A stretch of DNA of 35,576 nt. Source: Firmicutes bacterium M10-2 (GTDB lineage: Bacteria > Bacillota_I > Bacilli_A > Erysipelotrichales > Erysipelotrichaceae). The notes beneath the pieces are model-generated. The model saw only the letters and a program-made list of their open reading frames with translations, had not been told where the DNA came from and did not search any database. The stretch spans positions 1 through 35,576 of the forward strand of contig KE159701.1 of NCBI GenBank assembly GCA_000403415.2, read 5' to 3'. Shown here piece after piece: positions 6,833 through 13,917 of this stretch (its first letter is position 1; each line of letters begins with the position of its first letter). The translations under genes and the position numbers were made by a program.

Positions 6833-6990
6833 TTTCTTCCTCCTTTTCTTTATCTTCGTTCATATCTTGCTCAATGTCAATTTTTTTTGAGAGAATGTTC
6901 TGATCGGAAAAGAACAAAGAAGGGATTTATGAATGCAGGTTGATGCTTGATCACACAGATTGAGTGTGAGCAGACTCTCCAATGATATTT
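6833..6990. other. Non-coding segment upstream of the LURP-one gene
   Basis: No convincing gene, hairpin or repeat was found between the LURP-one start and the permease remnant. It presumably contains the promoter of the minus-strand gene, but no clear -35/-10 pair stood out. Together with 6991-7573 it makes a 740-bp stretch lacking an intact gene. Confidence 0.4.
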
Positions 6991-7185
6991 TTATTGTGTC
7001 AAAGCAGCGGCTTGTGCTCGACGTTGTTCTAAAATCTTTAAATCTGAACGATAAGCTTTTTCATCGTAAGTATAAAACTTAAGGATTACAAGTCGTATAA
7101 TACCGCCTAAAATAGGGAGTAATGAAATGACCATAAAAAGTCCATTAAGGGTTTGATGCTTATCGTTCAGACATTTCTTTTTTTC
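6991..7185 (-). pseudogene. Remnant: C-terminus of a GPH/MFS-type sugar permease
   Basis: On the minus strand an open frame reads L-N-D-K-H-Q-T, then a last membrane helix (LNGLFMVISLLPILGGII), then the polar tail K-F-Y-T-Y-D-E-K-A-Y-R-S-D-L-K-I-L-E-Q-R-R. This is the kind of ending seen in glycoside-pentoside-hexuronide symporters. The rest of the gene (about 400 residues) is missing: the frame is closed at 7186-7188 and plus-strand regulator sequence begins. There is no start codon or ribosome binding site. The family call is from pattern memory and is tentative; that it is a broken gene end is better supported. Confidence 0.45.
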
Positions 7186-7521
7186 TTAATGGTTTGCCTA
7201 TTGGGATATGGACAAGCCCAGGAGATTTCGGAGATCGGAAAGGAAAATATACTCCAGCATGGTGGACATTAGGGAGTGAATATGGAATAAAAAAATAATA
7301 TCCGTAACTGAGAATGGTATATATTTAGATCAGAAAAAATTTCGGACGTTAAACTTTCACAAGTTTTTAAAGAGCAAAAAGGGAAGGATATGATGCGGCT
7401 GCGGATAGAAAGCGCACAAGAAGCGCAACATCCGGGCGGAATAAATTTGTTTGGAAAACAATTTGGTGATTATGATCAAGATATTGAAATTCGATGTTTG
7501 CGGAAAGGCTCAAAACAATAA
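7153..7521 (+). pseudogene. Remnant: frameshifted C-terminal half of an ArsR-like sugar-responsive regulator (COG4189-type)
   Basis: Three frames have to be joined. Frame one reads L-N-G-L-P-I-G-I-W-T-S-P-G-D-F-G-D and A-W-W-T-L-G-S-E-Y-G-I-K-K, then stops at 7296 after an A run. Frame two continues I-S-V-T-E-N-G-I-Y-L-D. Frame three continues I-S-D-V-K-L-S-Q-V-F and H-P-G-G-I-N-L-F-G-K-Q-F-G-D-Y-D-Q-D-I-E-I-R to the stop at 7519. W-T-S-P-G-D-F-G and H-P-G-G-I-N-L-F-G followed by Y-x-Q-D-I are, from memory, hallmarks of the effector domain of COG4189-type ArsR-like regulators that accompany sugar-use genes. The N-terminal DNA-binding half is absent. At least two frameshifts make it non-functional. 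Confidence 0.55.
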
Positions 7522-7537
7522 TCTTTTGGTTAAAAGA

Positions 7538-7564
7538 AAAAAAGATGCCGTTGGCATCTTTTAA
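7538..7564 (-). terminator. Terminator downstream of the mechanosensitive channel gene
   Basis: AAAGATGCC (7541-7549) pairs with GGCATCTTT (7553-7561) with a 3-nt loop; on the minus strand a T run follows. It is well placed 10 bp after the stop at 7574. Confidence 0.8.
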
Positions 7565-7573
7565 TTTGTGTAA

Positions 7574-8779
7574 TTATTTTTTGTTTTGATCTTCAACTTT
7601 TTTCGCATCTTCGATATCAAGCTGCTTTTGAAAGTGAGCAAGAACATTTTTTGCAAAGTCGCGACCACCTACACCAAATGAAATCGCAAACGCGATACCT
7701 AACGCAAGCAATGCGATGATAAAGGCGCTGTCTACTAATTCTTTGGCAATGTGCAATTCATTTAAGATCATGAAAGCACCGATCACGTAGATCAAATATT
7801 TCGATAGCAATGCAAGCGACGGATGATCGTTGTTTGTAAGTGCTTTCGAGCATACCCCCGCAACGAAAACACAAGCTACAAAGACCAGGAACGCGCTCAA
7901 CGCGTATGGCATATAATCAATTACAGCAAGGCCGATACTTGTCAATATGCCCAAATGCAATGCTGAGAAGCTTTCAACCACAAAGAAGATGATCAGAATC
8001 ACTTCGATTGTTACACCGGTAACTTTTGAAAGGGCCCAAGTTTTATTTTTTGTTCCCATCAAATTTTCGACCTTTGCATCAAGTCCGGATGCTTCGATCA
8101 AACGAGTAACGATATTTCCGATAAACTTGGCAAGGATCCAACCAATGACGATAATGATCAGGGCTGCCAAGATACTTGGAATGTAGTTGAAGATAATGCT
8201 TAGCATAGCGATCGCTGGATCAGTAATCGCACGAATATTCAAAACATACAAGGCTGCGATAATGATCGGGATCAAAATCAATACATAAACGATATAAGCA
8301 ATCGTATTGGATAATTTTCCTTGATCATCTACCTGAATACCGGCTAAACTTTGAAGCTTGTTGACTTCAAATTTATTTAAGACCGGAACCAGCAATTCCC
8401 GAACTAAACGAGCGATGTAAAAACCGATCCACAATACAATTACAGCTCCGATTACGTTTGGAACATATACCCAAACTGTATTAAGCATACCAATAATCGG
8501 TGTTGATACTTGAGTCATTCCCAATGTTTCGAAAATTCCGGGAACGAATACCAAGAATACAACAAGCTGGGCCAATTTTCCGATAAGATCGATCGCTTTG
8601 ATCCCTTCTTGATCTTTCGCTTTGGAAAGTTTTGTTTTTGATAAGAGTTTCACAAGAATCTTTTTTACGATATAGGCAACGAGGAAGGCAATGATCAAAA
8701 GTAAAATGGCCTTAATTGCAGTACCGAGATCTGTTTCAAAAAAATCTGAAATCTCCATATAAGGGCTAAGTGTTAACAT
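7574..8779 (-). CDS. Mechanosensitive ion channel family protein (CmpX/TM-helix repeat type)
   Basis: The 401-residue integral membrane protein has about nine or ten hydrophobic segments with two recurring blocks of the 'conserved TM helix' type: V-W-V-Y-V-P-N-V-I-G-A-V-I-V-L-W-I-G-F and I-I-F-N-Y-I-P-S-I-L-A-A-L-I-I-I-V-I-G-W, plus a third at I-D-Y-M-P-Y-A-L-S-A-F. Near the C-terminus A-I-S-F-G-V-G-G-R-D-F-A-K resembles the start of an MscS pore-domain region, but a full MscS beta domain is absent. Such proteins are thought to gate in response to membrane tension or serve as scaffolds. The ATG at 8779 has GAGGTGA about 5-8 nt upstream; a longer frame adds 28 polar residues without a ribosome binding site. 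Confidence 0.78.
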   Translation of the reverse strand: MLTLSPYMEISDFFETDLGTAIKAILLLIIAFLVAYIVKKILVKLLSKTKLSKAKDQEGIKAIDLIGKLAQLVVFLVFVPGIFETLGMTQVSTPIIGMLNTVWVYVPNVIGAVIVLWIGFYIARLVRELLVPVLNKFEVNKLQSLAGIQVDDQGKLSNTIAYIVYVLILIPIIIAALYVLNIRAITDPAIAMLSIIFNYIPSILAALIIIVIGWILAKFIGNIVTRLIEASGLDAKVENLMGTKNKTWALSKVTGVTIEVILIIFFVVESFSALHLGILTSIGLAVIDYMPYALSAFLVFVACVFVAGVCSKALTNNDHPSLALLSKYLIYVIGAFMILNELHIAKELVDSAFIIALLALGIAFAISFGVGGRDFAKNVLAHFQKQLDIEDAKKVEDQNKK

Positions 8780-8944
8780 AAGATTCACCTCAGTTTTTTC
8801 AAAGAGCGCTCTGTCATGCCTTAAGGATAGCTTAAATTTAACATGGATATTAGCAATTTTCAATTTTGTTGCAATGCGGAAATTGTGTGGGATAAGAAAA
8901 GTAATTGAGTAGAAAAGTCGAAATAAAGTCGTTAAACTGAAATC

Positions 8945-10258
8945 ATGAAAACATTAAATTCAACAAAATTGAAATATATGATCGCAATTTGCGGAATTAT
9001 TATTTTCGCTGTTTCCGGACTTGTATGTTTGATCATGCCACAATTCAACGGAGATATTTTTTTGTATATTTGTGCAGGAATCTGCACGCTTTCCGCCCTC
9101 TATGTATGGATACAGGCATTTATCAAAAAGCAAGGGATCATTTTTTTGGAAGCCGTACTTTTAAGCGTATTCACGATCTTTTTATGGCTGCATCGCCAAT
9201 CCGGAGAACTTGCGATCGTAGGAATCTTCGCCTTTTATTTATGTGTGAATGTCATTGCTTTTTTTGTTCAGACCGTGCTTGATCTTTGTGATCGGGCTTC
9301 GTCATGGTGGTATGACAGCATGCGTCTGATCATTTACAGCTTCTTGTTTTTTGCGACATTTAGCCATGGCTTGAATTCTTTTCGATATATTCAGTATATT
9401 GTCGGTTTGTATTTGCTTGTGCAAGCAGGACAATTGTATTTTGAAACAATCTCTTTTTCTCATCCGCAATCATCCCGATATTATTCTTTTAAGCATTGGA
9501 GCTCTTTACCGGTTGCTTTTGTTGCCGTACTTCCGTTTTTTGCACTCGAAATGATCACACATTCTAAGCATTCCATGGAACCGATTTTGAAAGCTTCGAA
9601 AAAAGAAACCGAAACCCCTGATTTGAAAGTTTTTGTTCATACCGGGCTTTCCGGAGTCCATGTGTTCGGCCATATGACGATTGCTTATCGAGGCATCACA
9701 TATTCGTATGGAAATTACGACACGGCAAACGAAAAATTGTTCCGATCCATCGGTCCGGGAATATTGTTTTTGTGCGACGATCAACAATATATATATAATA
9801 CGTGCACAGTAGAAAAAGTAACGATGTTCGAATACGGACTTACTTTGAAAGAGGAACAAAAGGAACTTTTAGAAACGCTCTTAAAAGAAATACTTGACAA
9901 TACATATTCCTGGAAATCGCCGTATCAGAAAGCCCTTGAACAAAATCCGAATACAAAATTTGCTTCTTTTGAAAAGGATTATGCAAGCAGGCTATGGTAT
10001 AAGACGCATTGCGATTTTCGCAAATTCAGCAAAGGAGAATGGAAAACATACTGGATCCTGGGAACGAACTGCTCACTGTTTGCAGCCGATCTTTTAAATC
10101 GGATCGATCCGGCTATTCATGCCAGCAAAGGCATTGTAACACCCGGAGAATTTTGGGAATATTTCGAAGCAGCTTATGCAGACCCGAAAAGCAACGTCGT
10201 CAGTAAAGCGTGGTATTCGCCGACAGATCCGACTACGTTATGTGCACTAAAAAAATAA
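8945..10258 (+). CDS. HdeD/DUF308-like membrane protein fused to a permuted papain-like (NlpC/P60-type) domain
   Basis: The 437-residue protein appears to have two parts. Residues 1 to about 205 contain six or seven hydrophobic helices arranged as in HdeD/DUF308 proteins (the N-terminal helix pair followed by helix-loop-helix repeats). Residues 225-415 form a soluble domain with H-V-F-G-H-M-T-I-A-Y-R-G (His near 243) and L-G-T-N-C-S-L-F-A-A-D-L-L (Cys near 376). A His before a Cys is the order in circularly permuted NlpC/P60 enzymes such as YiiX or LRAT-like proteins. An amidase, peptidase or acyltransferase acting at the membrane is therefore possible but unproven. There is no good Shine-Dalgarno sequence before the ATG. 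It is divergent from the channel gene. Confidence 0.55.
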   Translation: MKTLNSTKLKYMIAICGIIIFAVSGLVCLIMPQFNGDIFLYICAGICTLSALYVWIQAFIKKQGIIFLEAVLLSVFTIFLWLHRQSGELAIVGIFAFYLCVNVIAFFVQTVLDLCDRASSWWYDSMRLIIYSFLFFATFSHGLNSFRYIQYIVGLYLLVQAGQLYFETISFSHPQSSRYYSFKHWSSLPVAFVAVLPFFALEMITHSKHSMEPILKASKKETETPDLKVFVHTGLSGVHVFGHMTIAYRGITYSYGNYDTANEKLFRSIGPGILFLCDDQQYIYNTCTVEKVTMFEYGLTLKEEQKELLETLLKEILDNTYSWKSPYQKALEQNPNTKFASFEKDYASRLWYKTHCDFRKFSKGEWKTYWILGTNCSLFAADLLNRIDPAIHASKGIVTPGEFWEYFEAAYADPKSNVVSKAWYSPTDPTTLCALKK

Positions 10259-10323
10259 AATCACTTAAATGGAGTTTCCCGAGAAAGTGCACTACAATAT
10301 TGTCAATTAGGAGGTATGACGTC

Positions 10324-10848
10324 ATGGAATACACTGAATACAAAAAAGATAAAGAAGAAGTAAAGGAAACTGAAAAAGAAACAATCGAAGAAGCTCGTGA
10401 ACAACGCAAAGCCGGAAAAGAAGCAAAACGAGATGAAATCAAGGCGGCCCGCGAAGAAGATAAAGCCGAAATCGAATTGGCAAAAGACGACATTCACGCA
10501 GCCCGTGAAGCAAAACGAGATATTCGCAAAGCGGATCGAGAAGAGCTTCATGAAACGCGCGAAAATACGAAAGGTATGGATGAAGAAGATCGTAAAGCAG
10601 CCATCGAAACCGTAAAAGAAGAAGATAAAGCCGAAATCGAATTGGCAAAAGACGACATCAAAGCCGCAAAAGAAGCGAAAAAAGAATTAAAAGAAGAAGA
10701 TCGCAAATCATTCAAAGAACTGAAAGAAGAAGCACGTGAAAAATACGACGAATTGAAAGAAGAAGTACGTAATGAAATCAAAGAAGCGCGTGAAGAAGCC
10801 AGCGAAAAGATCAAAGATTTGAAAGACGAACTCAATAAAGACGAATAA
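10324..10848 (+). CDS. Highly charged Lys/Glu-rich helical repeat protein
   Basis: The 174-residue product is almost entirely E, K, D, R and A, with no aromatic core, and is predicted by eye to be one long charged alpha helix or coiled coil. A block of about 20 residues including E-E-D-K-A-E-I-E-L-A-K-D-D-I occurs twice, 55 residues apart, and the underlying 41 bp are identical (10453-10493 and 10618-10658). No signal peptide or membrane segment is present. The start is ATG at 10324 with AGGAGG 9 nt upstream; the frame extends 38 codons further up without a site and overlaps the previous gene. The function is unknown; structural spacer, nucleic-acid-binding or stress roles are all possible. 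Confidence 0.7.
   Translation: MEYTEYKKDKEEVKETEKETIEEAREQRKAGKEAKRDEIKAAREEDKAEIELAKDDIHAAREAKRDIRKADREELHETRENTKGMDEEDRKAAIETVKEEDKAEIELAKDDIKAAKEAKKELKEEDRKSFKELKEEAREKYDELKEEVRNEIKEAREEASEKIKDLKDELNKDE
10453..10658 (+). repeat. 41-bp perfect direct repeat within the charged protein gene
   Basis: Copies at 10453-10493 and 10618-10658 are identical at the DNA level, including synonymous positions. They are offset by 165 bp (55 codons), so recombination between them would keep the frame. Confidence 0.85.
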
Positions 10849-10872
10849 TTTACAGTGAAATTAAAAATTCGA

Positions 10873-10899
10873 AAAGAAGATGAGATCCATCTTCTTTTT
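10873..10899 (+). terminator. Terminator of the charged protein gene
   Basis: GAAGATG (10876-10882) pairs with CATCTTC (10888-10894) around a 5-nt loop and is followed by TTTTT. The downstream gene's TATAAT (about 10908) begins just after it. Confidence 0.8.
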
Positions 10900-10939
10900 G
10901 TTTGGTATAATAGACAAAAAGAATAATCGAGGAAAGTCT

Positions 10940-11479
10940 ATGGAAGAAATCATGATTGGATCCAATTTGCGAAGGATCCGTTTGGATAAAGGGCTCACGC
11001 TTGAAGAAGCAGGAAAACAATGTCAGGTAAGTGCCTTGATGTTAGGGCGTATAGAACGCATGGAATCTTCGCCGACCATTCATATGTTATCTAAGATTGC
11101 AGCCGGTTTGAAAGTGCCGTTCAGCACCTTGATCCAAACTCAAAACAATGATATGAAAGTTATCTTGCACAAAGATAAAAAGCCAATCAAGGAAAAAGGG
11201 GGAAAGTTACGTACATATCCGCTACTTGCTTATGACCCTATACTAAACTATGAACTGTTTTATATCGAGTTTGATCCCCGCGGTCTTTATCGTTCCCAAA
11301 CACATGGTAGCGGAAGCATCAAACTGCTCACGATATCGAGCGGATCGCTGACGATACAAATCGAAGGGAAGAAAATTGTTCTCCAAAAAGGAGATTGCAT
11401 GCGTTTTGCAGCCGATGCGCCGCATACTTATATGACACATGAAAAAGGAGCCAAATTTTTCGAACAAATCTTTTATTAA
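10940..11479 (+). CDS. XRE-family regulator with C-terminal cupin domain
   Basis: The 179-residue protein has an N-terminal helix-turn-helix of the Cro/CI type (about residues 5-65: L-R-R-I-R-L-D-K-G-L-T-L-E-E-A-G) and a C-terminal small beta-barrel cupin (about 105-175) with G-S-L-T-I-Q-I-E-G-K-K-I-V-L-Q-K-G-D and D-A-P-H-T-Y motifs. XRE-cupin regulators sense small metabolites (for example polyamines or amino acids) and usually control neighbouring transporters or enzymes. ATG at 10940 follows CGAGGAAAG with 4-6 nt spacing; an upstream extension would overlap the promoter. A TATAAT is present near 10908. No obvious target is adjacent on the same strand. Confidence 0.85.
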   Translation: MEEIMIGSNLRRIRLDKGLTLEEAGKQCQVSALMLGRIERMESSPTIHMLSKIAAGLKVPFSTLIQTQNNDMKVILHKDKKPIKEKGGKLRTYPLLAYDPILNYELFYIEFDPRGLYRSQTHGSGSIKLLTISSGSLTIQIEGKKIVLQKGDCMRFAADAPHTYMTHEKGAKFFEQIFY

Positions 11480-11501
11480 AAAGATCCCGAAATTCGGGAT
11501 C
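11478..11501 (-). terminator. Terminator of the small membrane protein gene
   Basis: GATCCCGA and TCGGGATC (11483-11501) form an 8-bp stem with a 3-nt loop. The T run is on the minus strand, so it serves the leftward gene, whose stop codon lies at its edge. For the rightward XRE gene the hairpin lacks a U tract. Confidence 0.7.
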
Positions 11502-12105
11502 AGTCATCGAAATCATCGTTATCGAGATCGATATGAAATGTTTCTTCGAATACTTCATAAAGGTCTTGCTGCATTTCTTCTCGGGTGCTGTAAAGAACAT
11601 GATAAGGCGGCCTGGAAGAAATTTTTTTCGTATATTTGATTAGGAGAAACCCGAAGCAGAAAAGAATGACCGGAATCACGATCAAGGCAATGACCGCAAT
11701 TAGAAATGATAAAAGAAATCCTTGACGCAAAGACCACGGCAAATACCATAAAAGTCCCGCACAAAGCAAGCATCCGATCAGTTCGAGGATGTATCCGCTT
11801 GCTTTGCATGTACGCAAAAACGTATGTTTCCGCGTTTCCATTCGCGTGAAAAATTCGTCAATAAGTGTTGGGTCGCATTCATTAATTGAAATAAACTGAG
11901 CGTCAAGCTCTTTTTTTATAAGCTCACACCACACTTCGACTGTCGGTAATGTATATCGCTCCATTTCAATACGTTGTATGTATTTGAATTTTCTTTTTCG
12001 ATTATATAAAGTGCCGGATCTTCCGTAATTGGATAAAAATAAATAGTGCAGCTTATGATCGATCTTACATAAGTAAATCATTTTCGATTCAAGAACTTCA
12101 TCCAT
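11500..12105 (-). CDS. Hypothetical membrane protein with two transmembrane segments
   Basis: I do not recognise this 201-residue protein. Residues 1 to about 98 are soluble and begin with a small beta-rich segment (M-I-Y-L-C-K-I-D-H-K-L-H-Y-L-F-L) that may resemble a PH-like or YcxB-type domain. Two hydrophobic helices follow (about 105-125 and 130-155), separated by a short polar turn, then a cytoplasmic tail ending in D-L-D-N-D-D-F-D-D. The start ATG at 12105 has AGGGGGAA about 8 nt upstream. It is divergent from the ABC exporter gene. Confidence 0.6.
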   Translation of the reverse strand: MDEVLESKMIYLCKIDHKLHYLFLSNYGRSGTLYNRKRKFKYIQRIEMERYTLPTVEVWCELIKKELDAQFISINECDPTLIDEFFTRMETRKHTFLRTCKASGYILELIGCLLCAGLLWYLPWSLRQGFLLSFLIAVIALIVIPVILFCFGFLLIKYTKKISSRPPYHVLYSTREEMQQDLYEVFEETFHIDLDNDDFDD

Positions 12106-12177
12106 AAATCGATTCCCCCTTTTTTTAACTATACCAAATATTTTGGATTTTGAGTATAATTGTTGGCGAGGTGACTT

Positions 12178-13917
12178 ATGAAAACAATCCGTTATTTTCT
12201 TTCTTATTATAAACCGTATCGATTGGTCTTTTTTATCGATCTTGTCTGCGCGCTGACCATTTCGATCATTGATATCTTATTTCCGTTGATCCTTGATTTT
12301 TGCTCGACCACTTTGTTTGTCAAGGACCGGACAGAAATCCTGCAAACCCTTTTGTGGGTTGCTTTTGGATTGATTGTCATGTACGGCTTGCGAAGTGCCT
12401 GTCGCTATTATGTTTCCGCTCAAGGACATATTATGGGGGCCCATATGGAAAGCGATATGCGTAAGGATCTTTTCGAAAAGTACCAAAAGCTTTCTTTTTC
12501 ATATTACGATCACCACAATACGGGTGTCATGATGTCCAGGGTGACAAGCGATCTTTTCGATATTAGCGAGTTTGCCCATCACGGGCCCGAAAACTTGTTC
12601 ATTTCGCTTGTGAAGGTAATCGGAAGCTTCGCGATTATGCTGGCAATCAATTGGAAACTTGGTTTGGCACTGTTATTTGTCACAAGTATCTTATTCATAT
12701 TTTCCCTGCGCCAAAATAAAAAGATGAAAAAGGTATTTATGGATAATCGAAAAAAGATCGGCGAAGTGACCGCAAGCCTTCAGGATTCATTAGCCGGGAT
12801 AAGAGTTGTTAAATCGTTTGCAAACGAGGAAAAAGAACGAAAAAAATTCAATCATTCCAATAATCGCTATCTTCAAAGCAAGATCGATAATTACACGATC
12901 ATGGGCTGGTATTATGGCGGAACGAATTTTCTTCAAGGTTTATTGTATGTGACCGTGATTGTGTTTGGTGGTTATTTAATTGCCAAAGGACAGTTAAGCG
13001 CAATCGCGCTTGCCACATTTGCGCTTTATATCAATGTATTCATTGCTCCGCTTGAGATCTTGATCGAATTTACAGAAATGTTCCAAAAAGGATTTTCCGG
13101 ATTTAAGCGGTTTGAAGAAGTCATGGATGAAATTCCTGATATTCAGGACGCACCGGACGCAAAAGAACTTGATCATGTAAAGGGAAATATTGATCTTGAA
13201 CATGTCGGTTTTTCTTACGATGACAACGAAACAGTTCTCGAAGATGTGAATATTCACATTCCGGCCGGAAGAAAAGTGGCACTCGTCGGTCCAAGTGGCG
13301 GAGGAAAAACGACCTTATGTTCTTTGATTCCCAGGTTTTATGATGTTACATCAGGGCATATTTTGATTGACGGACATGACATCAAAGAGGTGACCTTGTC
13401 TTCGCTGCGCCAATCCATTGGAATCGTTCAGCAAGATGTGTATTTGTTTGGCGGCACGATCAAAGAAAATATCGGCTACGGAAAAGAAGGAGCAAGCGAT
13501 GAAGAAATTGTAGAAGCTGCCAAGAAAGCAAATATCCACGATTTTATCATGAGCCTTCCTGATGGATATGACTCTTATGTCGGAGAAAGGGGAACCCGCC
13601 TTTCCGGAGGTCAGAAACAGCGGATCTCGATTGCCCGCGTATTCTTGAAAGATCCGAAGATCCTGATTCTGGATGAAGCGACAAGCGCTCTGGATAATGA
13701 AAGCGAGCGTGTCATTCAAAGAGCACTGGACTCCTTGGCAAAAGATCGAACATGTATTACGATTGCTCATCGACTGAGCACAATCAAAAATGCCGATGAA
13801 ATCATTGTGATCGATGAAGAAGGAATCAAAGAGAGAGGAAGTCATGAACAGCTTATGAAAGAAAACGGGGTGTATGCCAATTACTATCGCCTTCAATTCC
13901 AGGAAAAAGATTTATGA
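12178..13917 (+). CDS. ABC exporter, full half-transporter (MsbA/LmrA type, single-subunit)
   Basis: The 579-residue protein has an N-terminal six-helix export domain (about 1-310) and a C-terminal ATPase domain (about 338-575). Motifs are all canonical: Walker A G-P-S-G-G-G-K-T-T-L near residue 371, Q-loop V-Q-Q-D-V-Y, signature L-S-G-G-Q near 475, Walker B I-L-I-L-D-E-A-T-S-A-L-D, and switch I-A-H-R-L-S-T-I. With both ATP sites intact it can act as a homodimer, unlike the pair at 25123-28624. Exported lipids or drugs are typical substrates; which one cannot be told. GCGAGGTGA precedes the ATG. The stop codon overlaps the recQ start (ATGA). Confidence 0.9.
   Translation: MKTIRYFLSYYKPYRLVFFIDLVCALTISIIDILFPLILDFCSTTLFVKDRTEILQTLLWVAFGLIVMYGLRSACRYYVSAQGHIMGAHMESDMRKDLFEKYQKLSFSYYDHHNTGVMMSRVTSDLFDISEFAHHGPENLFISLVKVIGSFAIMLAINWKLGLALLFVTSILFIFSLRQNKKMKKVFMDNRKKIGEVTASLQDSLAGIRVVKSFANEEKERKKFNHSNNRYLQSKIDNYTIMGWYYGGTNFLQGLLYVTVIVFGGYLIAKGQLSAIALATFALYINVFIAPLEILIEFTEMFQKGFSGFKRFEEVMDEIPDIQDAPDAKELDHVKGNIDLEHVGFSYDDNETVLEDVNIHIPAGRKVALVGPSGGGKTTLCSLIPRFYDVTSGHILIDGHDIKEVTLSSLRQSIGIVQQDVYLFGGTIKENIGYGKEGASDEEIVEAAKKANIHDFIMSLPDGYDSYVGERGTRLSGGQKQRISIARVFLKDPKILILDEATSALDNESERVIQRALDSLAKDRTCITIAHRLSTIKNADEIIVIDEEGIKERGSHEQLMKENGVYANYYRLQFQEKDL

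Noticed and set aside
10233-10835. Long antisense open frames over the charged protein gene
   Set aside because: They result from the A-rich GAA/AAA codon bias of the sense gene; their products are runs of Ser, Phe and Leu, and they lack ribosome binding sites.
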